DNA of 64,000 bases from Pilatotrama ljubarskyi. Taxonomy: Eukaryota; Basidiomycota; Agaricomycetes; Polyporales; Polyporaceae. The notes below the pieces were generated by a model that did not search any database, was not told the DNA's origin, and saw only the letters and a list, made by a program, of their open reading frames with translations. Below, one piece after another: positions 23,196 through 36,001 of the stretch (the stretch's first letter is position 1; every line of letters begins with the position of its first letter). Location: assembly GCA_022385805.1 (NCBI GenBank), contig MU277677.1, positions 124,001 to 188,000 of the forward strand, read 5' to 3'. A program made the position numbers and the translations under genes.

Positions 23196-23761
23196 GCTGT
23201 CTGCTCCGTCTTCCACAGTCATGCCCGCTCGCTTTCCATGACCCTTCACGACTAACCCGGTCATAGTCCACACGCATCCTCGTCGCACACACCCGCACTC
23301 GCATCCACGTCTCTCCGCATCTCTCGCATCTCTACTTGCTCTCTTGCTCCTATCTCATCCATTGCTTCATCTCCGGTATCTTATGGGTATACCGCGCCCG
23401 TGCTTGACGCACCTTTCCTCCGCCTTCGGTCCCCCCGTCTCATTGGTTCTGGTATCCTACGGTAGATGGGTCGTCGGCGACGGCGCGCTACAGTCGCGTC
23501 GCAGGGAGGATAGGCTGGGGCGCTCGTCGTGTATTTGCTAGGCAGATATCTATATGTCAGTCGCTCGCCAGGGGCTTGCGCTGCTATATGTCGCATGTCC
23601 CATGTTACATTTTGTGAGCTTAGGTGAGCACGACATTATGCTGTGGCACTGTGACGTTGGCCGGAATTTCGCCTACCGTCAGGATGAGTTGCAATCTACA
23701 GTATTTTGTACGGCCCTTACGTCAAAAAGGAGGTATCTTAAGTCTTCTTCGTCCCCGACGA
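23196..23761. other. intergenic region
   Basis: 3' flank of lyase copy C. It begins C/T-rich and no gene is seen. Confidence 0.4.
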
Positions 23762-23832
23762 TGCATCCGCCGGGAGTCGAACCCGGAGCTAGGCCATGGG
23801 AAGACCCAATGTTACCGCTACACCACGAATGC
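23762..23832 (-). tRNA. tRNA-Gly(CCC), identical inverted copy
   Basis: The reverse complement of this stretch is base-for-base the tRNA at 14172..14242, including anticodon CCC, T loop TTCGACT and discriminator A. Flanking sequences differ, so only the tRNA is shared. The pair brackets the three lyase genes in opposite orientation. Confidence 0.95.
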
Positions 23833-24037
23833 AATGCAAGCTGCCCACTCTGTACTGGGCTACAATATACAGTATTCACAGACTCGCCTCTGTCCGCCGC
23901 TAGCATTCTTGATTGTTCTTTGCGGCTCGGTCATCTCAACGGTGAATACCTTGCCTGCAGATGGCATGCATACAAAGCGAAAGGGAAGAGCCAGTCTCAC
24001 ATACATTTACTGCAATAGGTGAGAGCAAAAACTCGAG

Positions 24038-27000
24038 CTACTTCAGAGACAGACAGCCGCCGAACTTCTTCCTAGCAGCCTCGTCCATCTTCGCTTTCAC
24101 CTCCTTGAACGCCCTCCACCAGGCCAGTCCGACAACTTCCGAGGTCGTCCGCGTGGGCCGCTCGCCTGCCTGAGCCGTCTCAGTAGCCTTCTCCCAGGCA
24201 CCAAAGTAGCGACGAAGAAGGACGAGCCACCACTTGACCACAGCCACAGCCCGCTCGACGCCCGTATCACTCGAACGGGTCCCATCGACACATTGCACGA
24301 GGAACTTCGCAAAGTAGTCGACATCGCGCTGGTTGGGCGGGTGCTCTTTGAACCCGTCGACCCATGCCTCGATGACACGTTGCAAGTCGTCCGTCTCGCT
24401 GAAGTAGAGCTTCTCGCCCTTCTCCTTGCCTTGCTGCTTGAGGGTCGGCGGCTGGAGATAGACGGCCTTCGGGGCCGGAGGAGGACGGAAGACGATCCCG
24501 GGGGACTTCGACGACCGCTTCCCGCGTCCACTCGAGGGCTTTAGGACCTTGCGTTCGCCGGCGTACAAAGTGACTCCGGGAGCACGATGCGCCGCGAGCT
24601 GCTCGCGCTGCATCTCAGGTGGAAGGGCAGCGAAGACATCGGGATCAATGCCGTACTTCTGCAGCTCGTTCTTGGTGACGCTGACCGAGGATGTGTAGAC
24701 GCGCTTCGTGAAGAGCTTGTTGGTCGGCGAAAGCAAGGGTCGATTTCGAGGAGCGAGCTGCCGGGTGATGCGCTTCACGTTCGTGCCCTTGACGGTAATG
24801 TTGAACTTCTTCTCAGGCTCTGCTGCAGCAGGAGAGGGTTCTTTGGCAGCAGGTCCAGGTGTGGCGGATCGACGCCTATACTCCTCTTCAAGTTCCTTGC
24901 GAACGTCGTCCGGGAGAGCCTCGAAGACCGACATGTCGACTTGGGAGAAGGACGGTAGTTCGATATCGGCCTTCACCTGCGCTGGGCCTGCTGGTTTGTC
25001 GATGCATTGAATGTCGTCATCTTCCTGAGAAGGCGGCTGCACGGCAATGTTTGGTTGCCAAACCTCCTCGATATCGCCGTTCACGCTCTCCTTTGGGACA
25101 GTCTTGGCCCGACTCTTTTCGGAAGTCTCGACGCGCTTGAAGGGGAGCACAGCTTGGCCGAGCTCATTATCCTGCCCTCCTGAAGATTTCTCCAGCTTCT
25201 GAATCTGGATTCCGATGCCGCGAAGTTCTCTCGGATCGAAGTTGAAACTCTTGAGCAGTCGCCACGCATGCTCGCCAATGACCTTATCGTCGCTGGTCGC
25301 GCGACCACCAGGGGCGATCAGAGGCGTCTGCTTGTTGTACGCTTCGCAGATGCCGTGCCCAAGGAACTAAGACGCCCACGGTCAGCAAAGCGTGAATCCA
25401 GTTTCGAATGGTATTACCTTGGGTGCCTCGACGGGCGCACCTGGGTCTCGCACCAGAATCTTTAGAGTGAGAGAACGGCCGCGCATGTCGATGCTGTTGA
25501 GACGGCGTGACACCTCTTCAGCCATCTGGTATATAAACGTCTCCGCCTGCTCGTTATCTTCGAAGCGGATGCCATACTGCACCATGCTGATCTTAGCACC
25601 GGCGCGAATGATAGCAGGCCCTCGACTCACGTTGATATCACAAGAGACCGACTTGCGCGGCTTGTCGCTCTCAAGCTGCCTATCATCAATCCCGCGAAGC
25701 GCCTTGTAGAGCGTCTCGCCCGTCCCCTTGCCCAGCGCCTCGCACAGCGTTGCCTTGCTCTTCTTCGCCAACTCGCCCAGGTTTGTCGCCCCGAGCTTCT
25801 CGGCAGCCTTCTGGCGAGCCGAGTGCCCAAAGCCGTGTAGGTCGTCGATATCGAGGGGGGCGAGGAACTCGGGGACGTCTTCGGGACGAAGGTGGAATGA
25901 TCCTGCGGGCTTGGCTCGGCGGGAGGCGAGTCGGGCGAGCATAATGTTGTGGGAGATGCCGATGCTCACTACGTCGCCGTGAACGATTAGCCATCAAGAA
26001 TGAGAGTACAGATACGGGGCCCTAGCTTACCCTCGCAGCCAGTAACCTTCCTTACTTGCGCTCGGATAGCCTCCGCGAAGTCTTTGGCAGGGTCGACTGC
26101 TTCCAAGATCTTGCCCTCACAACGCTCTGCGAGCTCCGTCCGTATACGGGCGACGCTGCTCGTCACGTCGATGAGGGCCTCGTCGACGGAGACTGCTTGC
26201 AGGTCGTCCGCATGTGCCATGAGGATGGTGTAGAATTGCAGCGAGAATTGCTTGTATCTGCAGACGGGGTTTCAGAGAAGACCCCAGGTAAGTGCATGTA
26301 GATGATAGACGGACCGCTGGAACTCGTAGGGTATGGTGATCACCGTAGGGCACAGCTGGCGAGCTTGTTGGAGACTGTTCTCTATCAGCGACTGAACACT
26401 AACGAAAGAGAGAACGGGCTTACCTCATACCACCCTTGATCCCGAACTTGCGAGCCTCATAGCTCGCACTCGCTATTTCACTCGTACTCGAGCCACTCCC
26501 GGTATTCCCCTGAGAGTGACACACCACGACAGGCTTACCACGCAAATGCGGGCGATCAACGAGCCCAGCAGAGACGAAGAAGCTGTCGAAGTCGCAGTGC
26601 ATGATGACACGCTCTTCATCCACGGCTTTTTCCTTGCCCTTCCCTTTTCCCGGCATCCGTTTGACGAGTCTCGAGCCGCGCATGCTCACGTCTCCCTCGA
26701 GCCCACCGCTCCTCAGCCCTCGCCCGCCGATGTTCTCCTGCACAATTCGTTCGACCGCCGCTTGACTTGCACTGGGGATGCCGGAGGATTGGGTGCCGAG
26801 CCGGCTCCACGCGTCTGCCCCGCCGTTCTCCGCTTTCTCCTGCGCCTCCGCGACGAGGTTCTTCAGCTCCGCCTTCCACGTCGACAAGTGGTGCAGGCGC
26901 GAGTTCTTGTAGAACCCCTCAATGAAGCCCGGAGCGACGGACGTATGTGCGGCCCGCCACGCCGGGTCTTGCATCGCGCGCTCGGCGTTAGGGTTCGACT

Positions 27001-28144
27001 TGAAGGCGGCGTAGCCGGGGATACGGGCGGCTTCTTCGGGAGTGGCGGGGTCGGTGATGTAGAGCGGCTTGGAGGGCATCTTTGGCGTGCCTTTGTGAGG
27101 GGAGAGGAACGTCTGCTTCTTCGGCGTTCGAGGTGGGGTGATCGTCTTGGTCGGGATTCGCGAGGGGCCTGCAAGGGATTCAGTGGCGGGGCGCTCCTCA
27201 ATTTGTGCTGGGGGATCGGGAGTTGCTGGACGGCTTGTGCCAGGTCCGGCTTGGGCAGGTGAGCGTGTCGCTTGCGACACGAAACCATCGAATAAGGACT
27301 TCTGCGTGACTTTCCGCCCTTGCGCTCCCTCGACGCGCTCTCCTGGACGGTAGAGGTAGTCCTGCCAAGGAAGCAGCGTGCCCGCCTGGATGCTGTCTAC
27401 CAGCCATTCTGGCCTTACGACCTTCATGTGCTTGAACTCCCGTATCTTTGCTGGCGTCAGCGAGCAAGTAATGATATGTGTCCTGGCAATGACTGGGTCA
27501 GTTTGTGTACGCAGATGGAGTAAGGTGGCTGAGGGGCATACACGAGGGATTTCTTGTCCAAGTATGCATGGTAGATACCACCGTGCTGGATTATCATTTG
27601 TCGCAGATCCTGTACAGAGGGCTCCGTCCAGCCATTGATCTGCAGCGTGTCAGCATCCGTTCGCACTATGATCATGTCCTTGCGCAATACTAACATAGAT
27701 CTGAAGTCCGCGGAAGATCTTCTCCTGACTGTCGTCCTCGTCTTCGTTCATTTCCGCGTTCTGAATTTGCAGCTTCGCCCTCTTCCGAACCATGTACTCT
27801 CCAAACTCGCCGAAACGTGACGCGCCGTATGTGTGCGAGTCTAAGTACGTGCCGTCCGCTTCTGCATCCTTGGCGTCGACGGAAGCGAGCACCGCATGAT
27901 ACTGCGTGCCGTCCAAATATTCGAGCTCATCAGGAGACCGAGGTCGCTTCGGCTGACGCTGCGTCAGCGGAGGAAAGTCGCCTCCATCGTCAACTGGTTG
28001 CGGGCGTTGAGTGAGAGGAGGCGCTTCGGGTACATCTTGTGATGTAGAGGTGGGCAGTGAGACTTCCGTAATGGCTCGCAAGAAGTCGGGATCATCATCG
28101 AAGTATTCCGAGGAATGGCTGCTGTTCTGAGTCAGCTGCGACAT
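24038..28144 (-). CDS. REV1: DNA repair protein REV1, Y-family translesion polymerase
   Basis: Deoxycytidyl transferase and scaffold for translesion synthesis in the nucleus. Order of domains: an acidic N-terminus with nuclear signal (RQPKRPRS), a BRCT domain (INGWTEPSVQDLRQMIIQHGG to RPEWLVDSIQAGTLLPW), then a Rev1-type linker (PGFIEGFYKNSRLHHLSTWK). The polymerase palm follows with MHCDFDSFFVSAGL and SVDEALIDVTS (metal-binding acidic residues), then IGISHNIMLARLASRRAKP and the little finger. Two ubiquitin-binding motifs follow (MSVFEALPDDVRKELEEEY; DVFAALPPEMQREQL), then a C-terminal helical interaction domain ending GGCLSLK. About seven introns are seen. The start at 28144 (MSQLTQNSSHSSEYF) is the first Met of the acidic leader. 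Confidence 0.93.
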
Positions 28145-28587
28145 CTTGGGGCGCGCTCATCGATGCTCGAGCCGAAGGTGAGAGTCTTGTGTGGTTCTTG
28201 CGCGGCGTCTGAACGGTGTTGGACAGGGTTACAGCCGTGTGGCTGATTGGTTCAGGTTGAGGAACGCGTGCAAGTTGCGTAAAGCGCCGGATGGTTGTTT
28301 GGCAAGAGCCTCTGGACCAAACAAACGGTGTACGGCACGGGCGTCTGTCTGAGATGCCGACGCCACAACCACGCCTCCATCATGATGCACCGGAAACAGC
28401 GCCGGACGCCTCTCATCCAATCAACGTCACTCGTCCTGCAGCGCTGACACCGGCGGCGTCGCAGACAGCAAAGCTGTACTTCGACAGGCACACAGATTCG
28501 TGAGCTGGCCGGCGGCGACTTTCTCCAGCTACTACTGTATATCTTCGCCTTTGGACACCACGACACTACAGCCTCTTGCAAGCCACC
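28145..28587. promoter_or_regulatory. divergent promoter region, REV1/YPT1
   Basis: 443 bp between two divergently transcribed genes, one for translesion repair and one for ER-Golgi trafficking. No clear TATA box or repeat seen. Confidence 0.4.
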
Positions 28588-29495
<908 letters not shown>

Positions 29496-29914
29496 TTCAC
29501 CACAGGGACTAGCATGCATAGACCTGTCGTTGACTTGCTCTGCACTTTGGATTGATACCAACGTTCATTATTCCCCGGACTTTGTATTTCTACCTCGCAC
29601 GCGTACGGCGGAACTATACTATACTGGCCTGTCAAGTGCTTGTCGCAAGCGATTCTGTTCCAAGTGACGCTCCTGACGATATGCATATGTAGCATGATCA
29701 CTTTACAATGGTGAGTAATCAATGCATCATGCGACATAGCGGTCGGCTTACACCGCCCCACAGGTGAGCCTCGCGGCGTTATCAAGCGACTGGCTTCTCA
29801 AGTCTCAAGATGACTTCTCAGATCTCAGGTATCATAGCAAGCGATATCGATACAAATCGCTACTGTCCATGGTGGTGACATACTGTGCATCATAAACTTG
29901 CATAATCTTCACTT
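29496..29914. other. convergent intergenic region
   Basis: 3' flanks of YPT1 and the dehydrogenase. Nothing else recognised. Confidence 0.4.
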
Positions 29915-31080
29915 TCACTTGAGGTGCGCATGGTTCTCCGGAGCGTCCCATGACAGCAGCCCGTCCGGCCCCACTTTCTCCGTGATCAGCTTCTCGCTCA
30001 ACTCCCACAGCTTCCTGCCCAGCTCCGGGTCCTGCGCCTGCTTCGACTCCTCGGACAGCTTCCCCGCCTCCGTGAAATACTTCCCGTTCCACCCATTCTT
30101 CTCCACGTCCTCGCTCGTCGCCGCCCACAGCGTGCTCAGCGCGCCCTTCTCCGGCTTTCGCATCAGCGGCACCACCGCGGCCTTCATGAGCGTCCCCAAT
30201 ACCCTTCCATACGCCTCCTTCATCTGCTCCGGCTGGTTCGTGTGCACCCCGCCGGGGTGCGTGGCGAGTGCGATGATGCGGTCGCCGTTCGGCTTGAACA
30301 CGCGCTCGACGAGGCCATACTTGATGAACAGGAGCACCGCGAGCTTCGAGCGCGCGTAGTAGCCGTTCGGGCCCAGGCCGATGTCCTCGGTCACCTCGGA
30401 GACGTTGGCGAAGCGCACTGAGGAGGGCGCGGTGCGGTGCAGCTCGGAGGAGACGGACACGATGCGTGGCGGAGGTGTGCCCGGGAGCGCGGCGGTGCGC
30501 CGGAGGAGAGGGAGGAGGCGGTTGATGAGGAGGAAGTGGCCGAGGTGGTTCACGCCGAAGTGCCGGTCGATGCCCGAGGCGGTAAGTGCGAACGCGTTCA
30601 CGCCGACGCCTGCATCTGCGATGAGCTACATGTGTACCAATCAGTCCACGTCCATGAGACGCCGTGGGAGGTGAGTGGTGGTACTGACCAGATCTAGTCG
30701 CTTCTCGGTCTCGCGGATGCGATCCCCGACGTCTTTGACCATCTGGAGGTTCCCCAGGTCGCACTCAACGAACTCGATGTCGACATCAGGATCTTCCTCC
30801 TTGATGGTCGCGACCGTCTTGTCCCCGTTCTCCTCCATCCTGGAGAGAACGAGGACGCGCGCCTTTGCGAGGGCGAGCGCATGAGCGATCTCGAACCCGA
30901 CGCCTTGCGTACCGCCGGTAACGAGTGCTGTCTAGTCTCACTTGTGAGTGCTCTGTCCTCATAATATAGAAGAAATGCATGTAAGTATGGACATACCCTT
31001 CCTCGAAGGTCGGACTCGGAGACGCTGGACTGATTGAACTCCGTGTCCTTGCTTGACACCTTGTTGAGGACTTTCTGCAT
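29915..31080 (-). CDS. short-chain dehydrogenase/reductase, retinol dehydrogenase-like (copy 1)
   Basis: NAD(P)-dependent oxidoreductase with a Rossmann fold; substrate unknown. The start at 31080 gives MQKVLNKVSSKDTEFNQS, then the cofactor motif TALVTGGTQGVGFEIA, then DLGNLQMV. The usual NNAG is replaced by IADAGVGVN. GIDRHFGVNHLGHFLLINRLLPLL follows, and the catalytic YxxxK is YYARSKLA. The end is LLSWDAPENHAHLK. Two introns are seen, one after LRGR and one after KRLDL. It is closely related to the gene at 58239..59393, with the same intron positions and near-identical blocks (FANVSEVTEDIGLGPNGYY). It is divergent from the RAP1-like gene across a 627-bp region. Confidence 0.9.
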
Positions 31081-31707
31081 GATGTCGTGTGGTTTGAACA
31101 GTCTGGTATAGCTGGGTATGTACGTGTGCGGGTATAGGTTCGTGTGCAGACTCAGTTACAGTATGTTGTGCCCTCTCATCATCGGAGCTCCTTCTGTGCT
31201 TATATCCTTGTGCGATGGTGGGACCACGGTGGATCCACTCCGTCATACACCTTCTCGGCTAAGTCACCATGGCCACCAACTTGAACTTCTCCCTTCGGGC
31301 CTTACAACTTGAACTCGAGTATGCTGTCGTGACCATTCGCCGAGTAGCTATACGACCAGCTGCAGAGGCATAGCTGAAGCAGGCACTGTACTACAGTTTG
31401 ATGGACCAACATCCAAGCCTGGGCGCAGCGGGTTTGGCAAGCTTGCAAGAAGTTTCGGCGGCGGCCCCGGCGGCGCGAGGGCTCATAGGCCTAACCCTAA
31501 CTCTAACTCTAACCCTAACCTAGCAACCGCCTGGAACCTCGTTGCCAGGTTAGGTCTAGCTGATGGGCGTCTGAAGGGCGCTAAGCCTCGAACGTCGCGC
31601 CTCGCCCCGCCACAGACGCGACTTGTCCTCCTCCCAACCACCTTCTCCTGGAGCCCTTCCACAGCGCGGTTGCGTACCTCTTAACGGCTCGTTTGTTGGA
31701 CCTTTGT
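31081..31707. promoter_or_regulatory. divergent promoter region carrying telomere-like repeats
   Basis: Shared upstream region of the dehydrogenase (minus) and the RAP1-like gene (plus). It contains the telomere-like array and hairpin listed at 31491..31553, about 190 bp from the RAP1-like start. Confidence 0.5.
31491..31553. repeat. interstitial telomere-like array followed by a hairpin
   Basis: 31491..31520 is exactly five 6-bp units: CTAACC, CTAACT, CTAACT, CTAACC, CTAACC, the C-strand of TTAGGG repeats with two AGTTAG variants. The last unit is also the left arm of a stem-loop: CTAACCTAGCAAC (31515..31527) pairs with GTTGCCAGGTTAG (31541..31553) with one mismatch. Confidence 0.85.
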
Positions 31708-34339
31708 ATGGCTGTGACGAGGAATAACACACCTCAAGATGGCGAGGAGGACGCAGCTGCGCCGGTCTTCACCAGCAACGGCCGCCCCGTATTCTTCTAC
31801 CTGTATGGGACAAACGAACCACACTCGTACTGGGCCCTCTCACAAGGACAGAGGGAGGAGCTCTCTGCACTGATTGAGGTGAGTTGAGCTTTTAGGACGC
31901 GAATATGCAATCGTATGAGCAGTTCTCTGACCCGCAACAGGAAAACGGCGGTCATATTTGCCGGTCTGCCCGGGATGCAGATACGATCATCGTCAACTCC
32001 GCTGGGCTCGATAACCTGCGCAAGAAATACGAACTGGAGCGGACAAAGTATGTTGAACTTCCGTCGTTCGTCCGGAGGTGTATCTCGAAAGGCCGCTACA
32101 TGCATGATCCCGTCATGAAGTTGCCTATGGGAGGCGTTCCCCCTAAGCGGTGAGTTTCTTCAGTGCTTCCATTTCTAGCGAATGCAAGCGCCCGCGTATT
32201 ATATGGGAGACGGCGTACAGCTAGACGAACGCATAGACGCGCGCTCTGAACCGCCTTACTCGCACCCCCGCGCTTGGAATCTCCAAGTGGGACCAGTGAG
32301 ACTACGCGATCTTCGCGGACCTTTCAGTGCTAACGGCCGACCCGCCGTCGCTCACGCTATCAGGCGCTGCCTCTTGTTATCATGAAGCTCACAAAAATTC
32401 AGGACCCGTACCAACTTCACCGCGGAGGACGACCGGTATCTGTGCAAATTCCTCGCGTCCTACATACCCTACCCCGAAGCAGGCGGCCGCCTTGGTAGGA
32501 TGACATACATCACTCTGATGGAGAAGGCCCACGATGTGCGTATCTGCTTTTGTTCGCCGTCCGCGCCACCGTCCGCTCACTGCCGTAGCCCGATCTGGAC
32601 TACGAATGGGCGAAGCGACATACGGCCGAGTCGTGGAGGGAGCGCTACAAAAAGAAGCAGGTCATATTCGACCCCATTATCGCGCAAATGGTGAAGGAGA
32701 ACCCACCGCCACTCGACGGGAAGGGTGTCCGGCCGCACGACAGGCGGGTCAACGGCAGCGCTCCACTTAGGCACATACACCTCATGGAAGAGGAAGAGGA
32801 CGACGAGGATGATGCCCGCCTCGACAACCAGCAGGATGAAGAGCGCGGCGAATTTGAGCAGGAGGCGCATGTCCGAGACGGTCGCGAATCTGGCAGCGCT
32901 GCACCCTGGCCCCAGCCTCATTCTCGTCATACGGAGATAGGTCCTCAACCGTCTAACTCGCCGGTTGAGCAGCCGCGCGGCAGGGTTCAGTCAGCGCCTC
33001 ACCCGCAACAACGTACGTGGCAGCGAGATCAACATGGATCTGAGGATGAGGACACGGGCGAGTTTTCATACAATCCCGAGTGAGTTCGCCGACATATACG
33101 ATCTATATCCGCCGGCTGATTCCTATCAGTCCCGTGAACGAAGATGAGAATCATCAGCCCGGGTCCGAGGACGCCGGTCCTTCTGAGACGCGACACACCC
33201 CGTCACCTCCGCCGCCGCCTCCTCAGCGCACACGAAATCTATCCACGCAGGGAACTCTCGCTCGCCCTCGCGCTGGTATCATTGCGAGGGAACCCAGCGT
33301 CGCTGCCCCACGGGCTAACCGGGCCGGGCCATCGCAAGTCCCAATGAGCTCCCAAGCGACCCTCGTCGGTCCTGTACCCACCCAGCTGCGTGGGGCGGCG
33401 GCGGCAGCGAAGCTTCCGCCTAGCCAATCGCGTTCTCGAGAGGAGGAGCCCAGGCCCCCCAAAGTAAGGGCTTCGAAGCGCCGCAAGATCGTCCAGCCTC
33501 CGCCCGAACCACCCGCCGTCCTACCCGAGCCGCTGAGAGAAACTGGAACTAGGCCGTCGCGGTCCACGGCCCAGAAGGGAAAGCAGCCGGCCCAGACAGT
33601 CGCCGCGCGCAAGACTGCCTCGTCCGCTCGGCCACAGCCTCCGCGCGCTCAGTCGGGTACTCCGGACGACCGTGAGGAGGAGGATGAAGATGACGAAATG
33701 CGGTCCTCGGACGAGGTATTTGAACCTGGCGAGGCGGTGCCGCAGACACATGGCGTCGTCCCGACGCTCGAGGACGAGCGCTTTGTGGAGGACCTCCTCG
33801 AAACGAGCGCCGAGACGAGCGGGCGCGTCTCCCCAGACGATCCCTTTGCCGCACCGTCCGGAAGCGAAGAGCTGGACAGCGACGACCAGCGTACCCGGGA
33901 GAAGCTCCTCCCCGGCCGACAGGAGCGCCACAGTCGCATGAGCTCAATGGCATCATCCAGTAGGAACGCCTTGATGATCTCTCGCCTGCGCGAGATGGGC
34001 GAAATGGAGGTGGATTTCGCTAAGACGCTCGATCTGACGCGTCCCGCTACACGTGAGCGGTCCGTCTCTGGTGCCATGCAGGGTGCAGGGCCGTCGCGAG
34101 GCCCCAACACGCTTCTACCCGAGCATACACTGCGGCGCGGCGTGACGGAGGGGTCGACGTCTTCGCTTGAGGGAGTCCCGCTCGCCGGGACGAGGGCGAG
34201 CGCGCACAAGGAGCAGTCGAGGGAGTACGTCCCCCCGCCTGGCACGAAGGCGAGGAGCGCTCGCGAGAGTGGGCTCCGACCGAGCCCTCCCAAGCTGGAG
34301 CTGCGTAACCGCGTCGTCAATCGACCGCGCAAGGTGTGA
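31708..34339 (+). CDS. RAP1: RAP1-like telomere protein (BRCT + Myb)
   Basis: Predicted shelterin-type protein. An N-terminal BRCT domain spans about residues 10-125 (GRPVFFYLYG; YVELPSFVRRCISKGRYMHDP). A Rap1-type Myb domain follows: NFTAEDDRYLCKFLASYIP, GGRLGRMTYITLMEKAHD, then HTAESWRERYKKKQVIFD. After that comes a long acidic, Pro/Ser-rich disordered region. Exons 31708..31878 and 31941..32149 are clear. The next join (PPKR-TRTNFTAEDD) fits one intron of about 253 nt, or two introns around a small exon. Later junctions KAHD-PDLDYEW and YNPD-PVNEDEN keep phase. The end is at 34339. No C-terminal Rap1 (RCT) domain is obvious. A generic BRCT-Myb transcription factor is the alternative. Confidence 0.82.
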
Positions 34340-34565
34340 GGGGACCTGTTAGTGGGTCTCCTGGGTTTGGGCCTCTGCGGTACTCGTTGTTTCCTTGATG
34401 AATTTCTTTCTCTGGATGCCCTGGCTGCGACCTCTCTCGTTGATGTATATACTGGAGACAATATGCTACCGTACCTCATCTTAGAGGATGCTCATGTAAC
34501 CTACAGCGTCTTTGAATTCTGCGTTCTGGCCCATTGTGCCCGTCGGCAGTCTCCAGCGCAAGCTG

Positions 34566-35400
34566 CTATGCCGGCTTCACTCCCCGTGCGAGGAACCACT
34601 GCGTCTCTACGCCTGTCGAGGCCATCTTAGCCGTGAACGCGTCCCTCAGCTCGAATTCCTGGAGACCCGCTCCTTCGAACGCCTGGCGGATGGCATCCTC
34701 GGTCAACCCGTGCTTGTGGGGGACGATATGGTGATGCGTCTCGCAGAAGAGCTCGCGGCCGTCTGGAGCTGCCCTGATGTCGGTTACGAGGAGCGAGCCC
34801 CCCGGCTTCAGGAAGTGCGCTAGTTTTCGTGTCGTGCCGTCGATGGAGGGAAAATGGTGGTATGACGCGCAACACTATTCCAGCAAAGTCCCGACGCCCG
34901 GCCACCATGAGACGTCTGTGACAGGTGCATAGAGGGCAGAACGGTACGCACGACGACGAGGTCAAACTTAGCATCATCAAGTTCACCTGACTCTCCTTTC
35001 AGCTCAACACACACTGCACGCATCTCCTCCGGGGAAAGGCCTTGATTCGAAGCTTGATCGTTGTACTGCTGCACGGACGCCGGGCTGATGTCTACCCCGA
35101 CGATACTCTTCACATGTGGGCAAAGAGCTTGCGACAGCAAGCCTGCACGTTCGTCGAATAGGTCTCTTCAGCCTCCCATGCACTGGAAAACGAAGGCTCA
35201 CCTGTCCCACAAGCGTAGTCTAGTACTTCGGTCGTGTCCTCGTCGAAGAGCGTTGGGTAGGCGCGCCGCATCGCTGCGACGTTCTTCTGCCCGAGCTTAC
35301 GCGCTTCCGGGTGCCGATGCCCGTGCGCATGCTCGTCGAAAAACGCCTTGTTTGCTTGTGCGAAGTCATGGTGGGTATGCGCCGAGCTCGAACTAGACAT
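34566..35400 (-). CDS. SAM-dependent methyltransferase (copy 1)
   Basis: Class I methyltransferase-like protein. The start at 35400 gives MSSSSSAHTHHDFAQANKAFFDEHA. SAM-binding motif I is EVLDYACGTG, followed by LLSQALCPHVKSIVGVDIS with the acidic ribose-binding residue. Later come FLKPGGSLLVTDIRAAPDGRE, ETHHHIVPHKHGLTEDAI and the end QWFLARGVKPA. Three introns, including one after ACGTG and one after FDLVV. The substrate is unknown; UbiE/small-molecule type methylation is most likely. It is a tandem paralogue of 36002..36842, with a broken copy between. Confidence 0.85.
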
Positions 35401-35730
35401 CTGATCAAGTGTATACTAGGGTGGGTTGATGACAGGCGGTGGAGGTCAATGGTGAGTAGAAGTCCGAGTAGTTCGGAGATGGGCTCGATTCCTGATCGAT
35501 CGAGTTGACCGAGAGGGTACCCACGACGTCGATCTTGTGCCTGATCTCTGCTGTCTCATTCCCCGGGCCGCAGGCCCACTCTGACTTCAACCCGAGGGTT
35601 GTCTACCAGCAGACTTGGTGAGCACTGCAGACGAAAAGCACAATGAGAGTGTTCTACTACACATCTGACATCGTGCTAGCGTTACAGACGTATCATGTGA
35701 GTTTCCTACAGGCTCCCGACAGGCGGTCCA

Positions 35731-35945
35731 CTAAGCTGACTTGACACCCCGCGCGAGGAACGACTGAAGGTCTGCAGCCGCCCCGTACTGCTTCATGAAG
35801 TGCAGTAGGGGCCTGCTCTTGCACTCAACATCGGCCCGCCCGGTATACTCGTACGCTATCCGCATCGGCTCCTCGGACAACCCGTACTTGTGCGGCACGA
35901 TGTCGTGCCGCCGCTGGGTTTTCCTACTGTGCGGCCATCTGTCCA
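35731..35945 (-). pseudogene. methyltransferase fragment
   Basis: The minus strand encodes HDIVPHKYGLSEEPM and ends LQSFLARGVKSA, matching the last 60 or so residues of both flanking methyltransferases. Just upstream, DGRTVG appears in a different frame, marking a frameshift. The SAM-binding half is absent. It is a remnant of a third tandem copy. Confidence 0.75.
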
Positions 35946-36001
35946 CAATCGAGCTGCAAGTACATACGTGATCCACTACATGATCATACCATGTCCCATT
36001 A

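Noticed and set aside
26516..27262. 248-codon plus-strand open frame opposite REV1
   Set aside because: Antisense shadow of the polymerase exon, with Arg/Leu-rich composition and no recognisable domain.
33649..34479. 276-codon minus-strand open frame opposite the RAP1-like gene
   Set aside because: Low-complexity Arg/Ser composition that mirrors the acidic disordered tail on the plus strand.
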